6,067 nt of DNA from an uncultured Granulicatella sp. (GTDB lineage: Bacteria; Bacillota; Bacilli; Lactobacillales; Aerococcaceae). The translations under genes were made by a program, and so were the position numbers. The stretch lies in the NCBI GenBank assembly GCA_938017885.1, contig CALIJD010000017.1, positions 1 to 6,067 on the forward strand, given 5' to 3'. A model generated the notes under the pieces. It was given only the letters and a program-made list of their open reading frames with translations. It did not search any database and was not told where the DNA came from. Position 1 is the first letter of the stretch. Every line of letters starts with the position of its first letter. Positions 5,971 to 6,067 of the stretch are shown one piece after another.

Positions 5971-6067
5971 TTATTCTTCTCCTCGATTATGTAATCCTTT
6001 TTCTTTTTGGATTGCTTTTAGTTTATCTGGAGTCACATCGTTTCCTTCTTCGTCAACAATTTTTAAT
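5971..6067 (-). CDS. ynzC: C-terminal 31 residues of a YnzC/DUF896-family protein (gene runs off the right edge)
   Basis: The minus-strand frame ending at the TAA at 5971 is open to the window edge and gives 31 residues, including [16 protein letters not shown] and ending KGLHNRGEE. The pattern (D/E)PEGNDVTP(E/D)KLK...Q...LHN is the conserved C-terminus of the small YnzC (DUF896) proteins, about 75-80 residues long and cytoplasmic. Their function is not settled. In B. subtilis ynzC lies just upstream of tkt, in the LexA-controlled yneA-yneB-ynzC operon, and the same ynzC-tkt order is seen here. The start, promoter and any SOS box are outside the window. Family assignment is confident despite the short fragment; the name is by homology and gene order. 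Confidence 0.85.
   Translation of the reverse strand, partial: LKIVDEEGNDVTPDKLKAIQKEKGLHNRGEE

Noticed and set aside
1..6067. Hidden mobile element, CRISPR array, defence system or RNA gene
   Set aside because: Coding sequence fills nearly the whole window. The gaps (23, 73, 111 and 194 bases) contain only promoter, terminator and dyad signals; no direct-repeat array, tRNA-like cloverleaf or transposase was seen.

Overview
The window looks like ordinary chromosomal DNA from a low-GC Gram-positive bacterium (Bacillota). Support comes from the AT-rich intergenic DNA, purine-rich Shine-Dalgarno sites, U-tailed intrinsic terminators, and proteins most like Bacillus/Lactobacillales families (MutS, YmdB, a class I transketolase, a YnzC/DUF896 protein). 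The direct ymdB-mutS junction, without the sporulation genes that separate them in Bacillus subtilis, suggests a non-sporulating member, probably Lactobacillales (Enterococcus/Carnobacteriaceae-like). That assignment is an inference; I cannot name the genus.

Every gene I can support lies on the minus strand, so the window reads right to left. From the right: (1) the 3' end of a small ynzC/DUF896 gene (5971-6067) with its own intrinsic terminator; (2) a 194-base leader with one good promoter candidate, a degenerate cre-like site on its -35 box, and a second weaker -10; (3) tkt, a complete transketolase (3782-5776), closed by a strong hairpin terminator; (4) azlC-azlD (2694-3708), an overlapping gene pair for a branched-chain amino acid exporter, followed by two AT-rich inverted repeats, one a weak terminator candidate; (5) ymdB (1785-2582), a complete metallophosphoesterase of the 2',3'-cyclic nucleotide type with an extended -10 promoter candidate; (6) mutS (1-1761), open at the left edge, with its N-terminal 587 residues present and the ATPase part outside the window.

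Transcription is probably organised as ynzC | tkt | (azlCD) | ymdB-mutS. The least obvious part is how azlCD is expressed. The tkt terminator U-tract directly abuts the azlC ribosome binding site, so azlCD needs read-through or a promoter upstream of or inside the terminator; a plausible -35/-10 pair is placed so that its transcript would begin within the 5' arm of the hairpin.

I found no mobile element, CRISPR array, tRNA/rRNA, phage gene or riboswitch, and no convincing undescribed system. The findings concern regulation and gene order and are modest.
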